DNA of 64,000 nucleotides from Chlorops oryzae. Taxonomy: Eukaryota; Arthropoda; Insecta; Diptera; Chloropidae. Positions within the stretch are counted from its first letter, which is position 1, and each line of letters begins with the position of its first letter. A program made the translations under genes and the position numbers. The notes below the pieces were generated by a model. That model did no database searches. It worked only from the letters and a program-made list of their open reading frames with translations, and was not told the origin of the DNA. The DNA is taken from NCBI GenBank assembly GCA_020466095.1, contig CM035808.1:32240391-32304390 (forward strand), in the 5' to 3' direction. This document shows positions 63,389 to 64,000 of the stretch, piece after piece.

Positions 63389-64000
63389 GGAGGGCCATTG
63401 CCGGCAATATTACCAACATTTCCAGTGCCACCAGCGACAGCGTTTGATTGACTCTGCTGTCGTTGCTTTATCATTGCAGCCATGATTTGCGGATTTTGCT
63501 TAAGTACTTGAAGAATCTGCTGATGGCATTCGTTGCCTGGATTATTCTTTATCTTTTGCATTATTTGGGCAAGCTGTTGGGTGTTTAACGACGGTCCATT
63601 TGTCATGCCAGTTGCGGTGCCACCCATAGCACCGCCATGTTGAGAGCGCAGACCTCCTGGTGCTGGGCCAGGGCCAGCTGCACCAACGGAGCCACCGCCC
63701 ATATCCATACCTGGTCCCATGCCACCCATGCCGCCCATGCCACCCATTCCACTAGCAGTTGCCATATTGCCAGGGTTACCCATCTGGTTGGCACCACCAG
63801 CACCGACCATACCCATCATATTCTATAAAATTCAAAGAGTACCACAGCTCGGATAGTGTCTCGAAAAAATGTGTCTGCTTTTTTTTTCAACTCACCTGCT
63901 GTTGTTGTTGTTGCATCGGATTTGGTTGCATAACTTGATTCTGATTGGGCTGGCGCATTCCCTGATTAGGAGCATTACTTGGGTATCGATTTCCGCCCCA
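62352..64000 (-). CDS. nej: Nejire (CBP/p300 histone acetyltransferase), C-terminal part
   Basis: Three minus-strand exons: 64000-63896 (continues beyond the window), 63822-63102 and 63017-62352. They encode the C-terminal tail of the CBP/p300 coactivator, which acetylates histones and bridges transcription factors. Seen: a Gly/Met-rich stretch; the nuclear-coactivator binding domain (NTQQLAQIMQKIKNNPG.. then ILQVLKQNPQIMAAMIKQR); long glutamine runs; a Pro/Ser tail with PSPHHVMSH; and the end TKFVEQL, matching LEKFVEGL of human CBP. All exon junctions are phase 0. One extra base at 63321, inside the CAG/CAA repeat, breaks the frame; without it the 721-nt exon becomes 720 nt and the Q-rich frame continues. 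The catalytic HAT, bromodomain and KIX parts lie outside the window. Confidence 0.93.

Noticed and set aside
62823..63485. 220-codon plus-strand frame rich in Leu and Ala
   Set aside because: Antisense shadow of the nej glutamine repeats.

Overview
This is a piece of an animal nuclear genome, most likely a higher fly (Diptera, Brachycera/Schizophora; tephritid-like). It is AT-rich, its coding exons are split by GT..AG introns, and the encoded proteins read as close relatives of Drosophila Sidekick, RpS10b and Nejire. Between the exons it is crowded with short DNA transposons. Nothing prokaryotic is present.

Layout. (1) 1-21398, plus strand: the 3' three quarters of sidekick (sdk), a synaptic and tricellular-junction adhesion protein. 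The window opens inside an upstream intron. Eight clear exons encode the last two Ig domains, 13 fibronectin-III domains, the membrane span and a cytoplasmic tail ending in a PDZ ligand. (2) 21399-26137: probable sdk 3' UTR, then intergenic DNA with MITEs. (3) 26138-27463, minus: a four-exon RNF141-type RING ubiquitin ligase. (4) 29452-30171, minus: ribosomal protein eS10 (RpS10b), with a non-coding 5' exon that starts with a pyrimidine tract. (5) 30290-33470: nested MITEs and a 0.7-0.95 kb duplicated segment. (6) 34557-39582, plus, and 41527-47134, minus: two convergent, complete genes of the NRF-6-like membrane acyltransferase family (686 and 720 residues), sharing intron positions and each with a TATA promoter. 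(7) 46989-57170: gene-free and repeat-rich, with two small hAT MITEs, a region of repeated TAATTG/CAATTA motifs, an array of about 11.7 units of 497 bp, and a 1.3 kb fold-back element. (8) 57280-64000, minus: the last three exons (first one partial) of nejire, the fly CBP/p300 acetyltransferase, with what looks like a 5 kb 3' UTR.

The genes do not form a pathway. In Drosophila melanogaster sdk, RpS10b and nej are all X-linked (Muller element A) but far apart, so the window fits conserved linkage with reshuffled order.

Main points for a second look: two candidate 24-nt microexons in sdk; four isolated +1 frameshifts (three in sdk, one in nej) that look like sequence errors; the 497-bp array, whose inner units are homogenised and whose edge units are divergent; several transposon nests in which exact target-site duplications can be read; and a roughly 100-nt hairpin in the nej 3' region. 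I did not find a convincing new multi-gene system.
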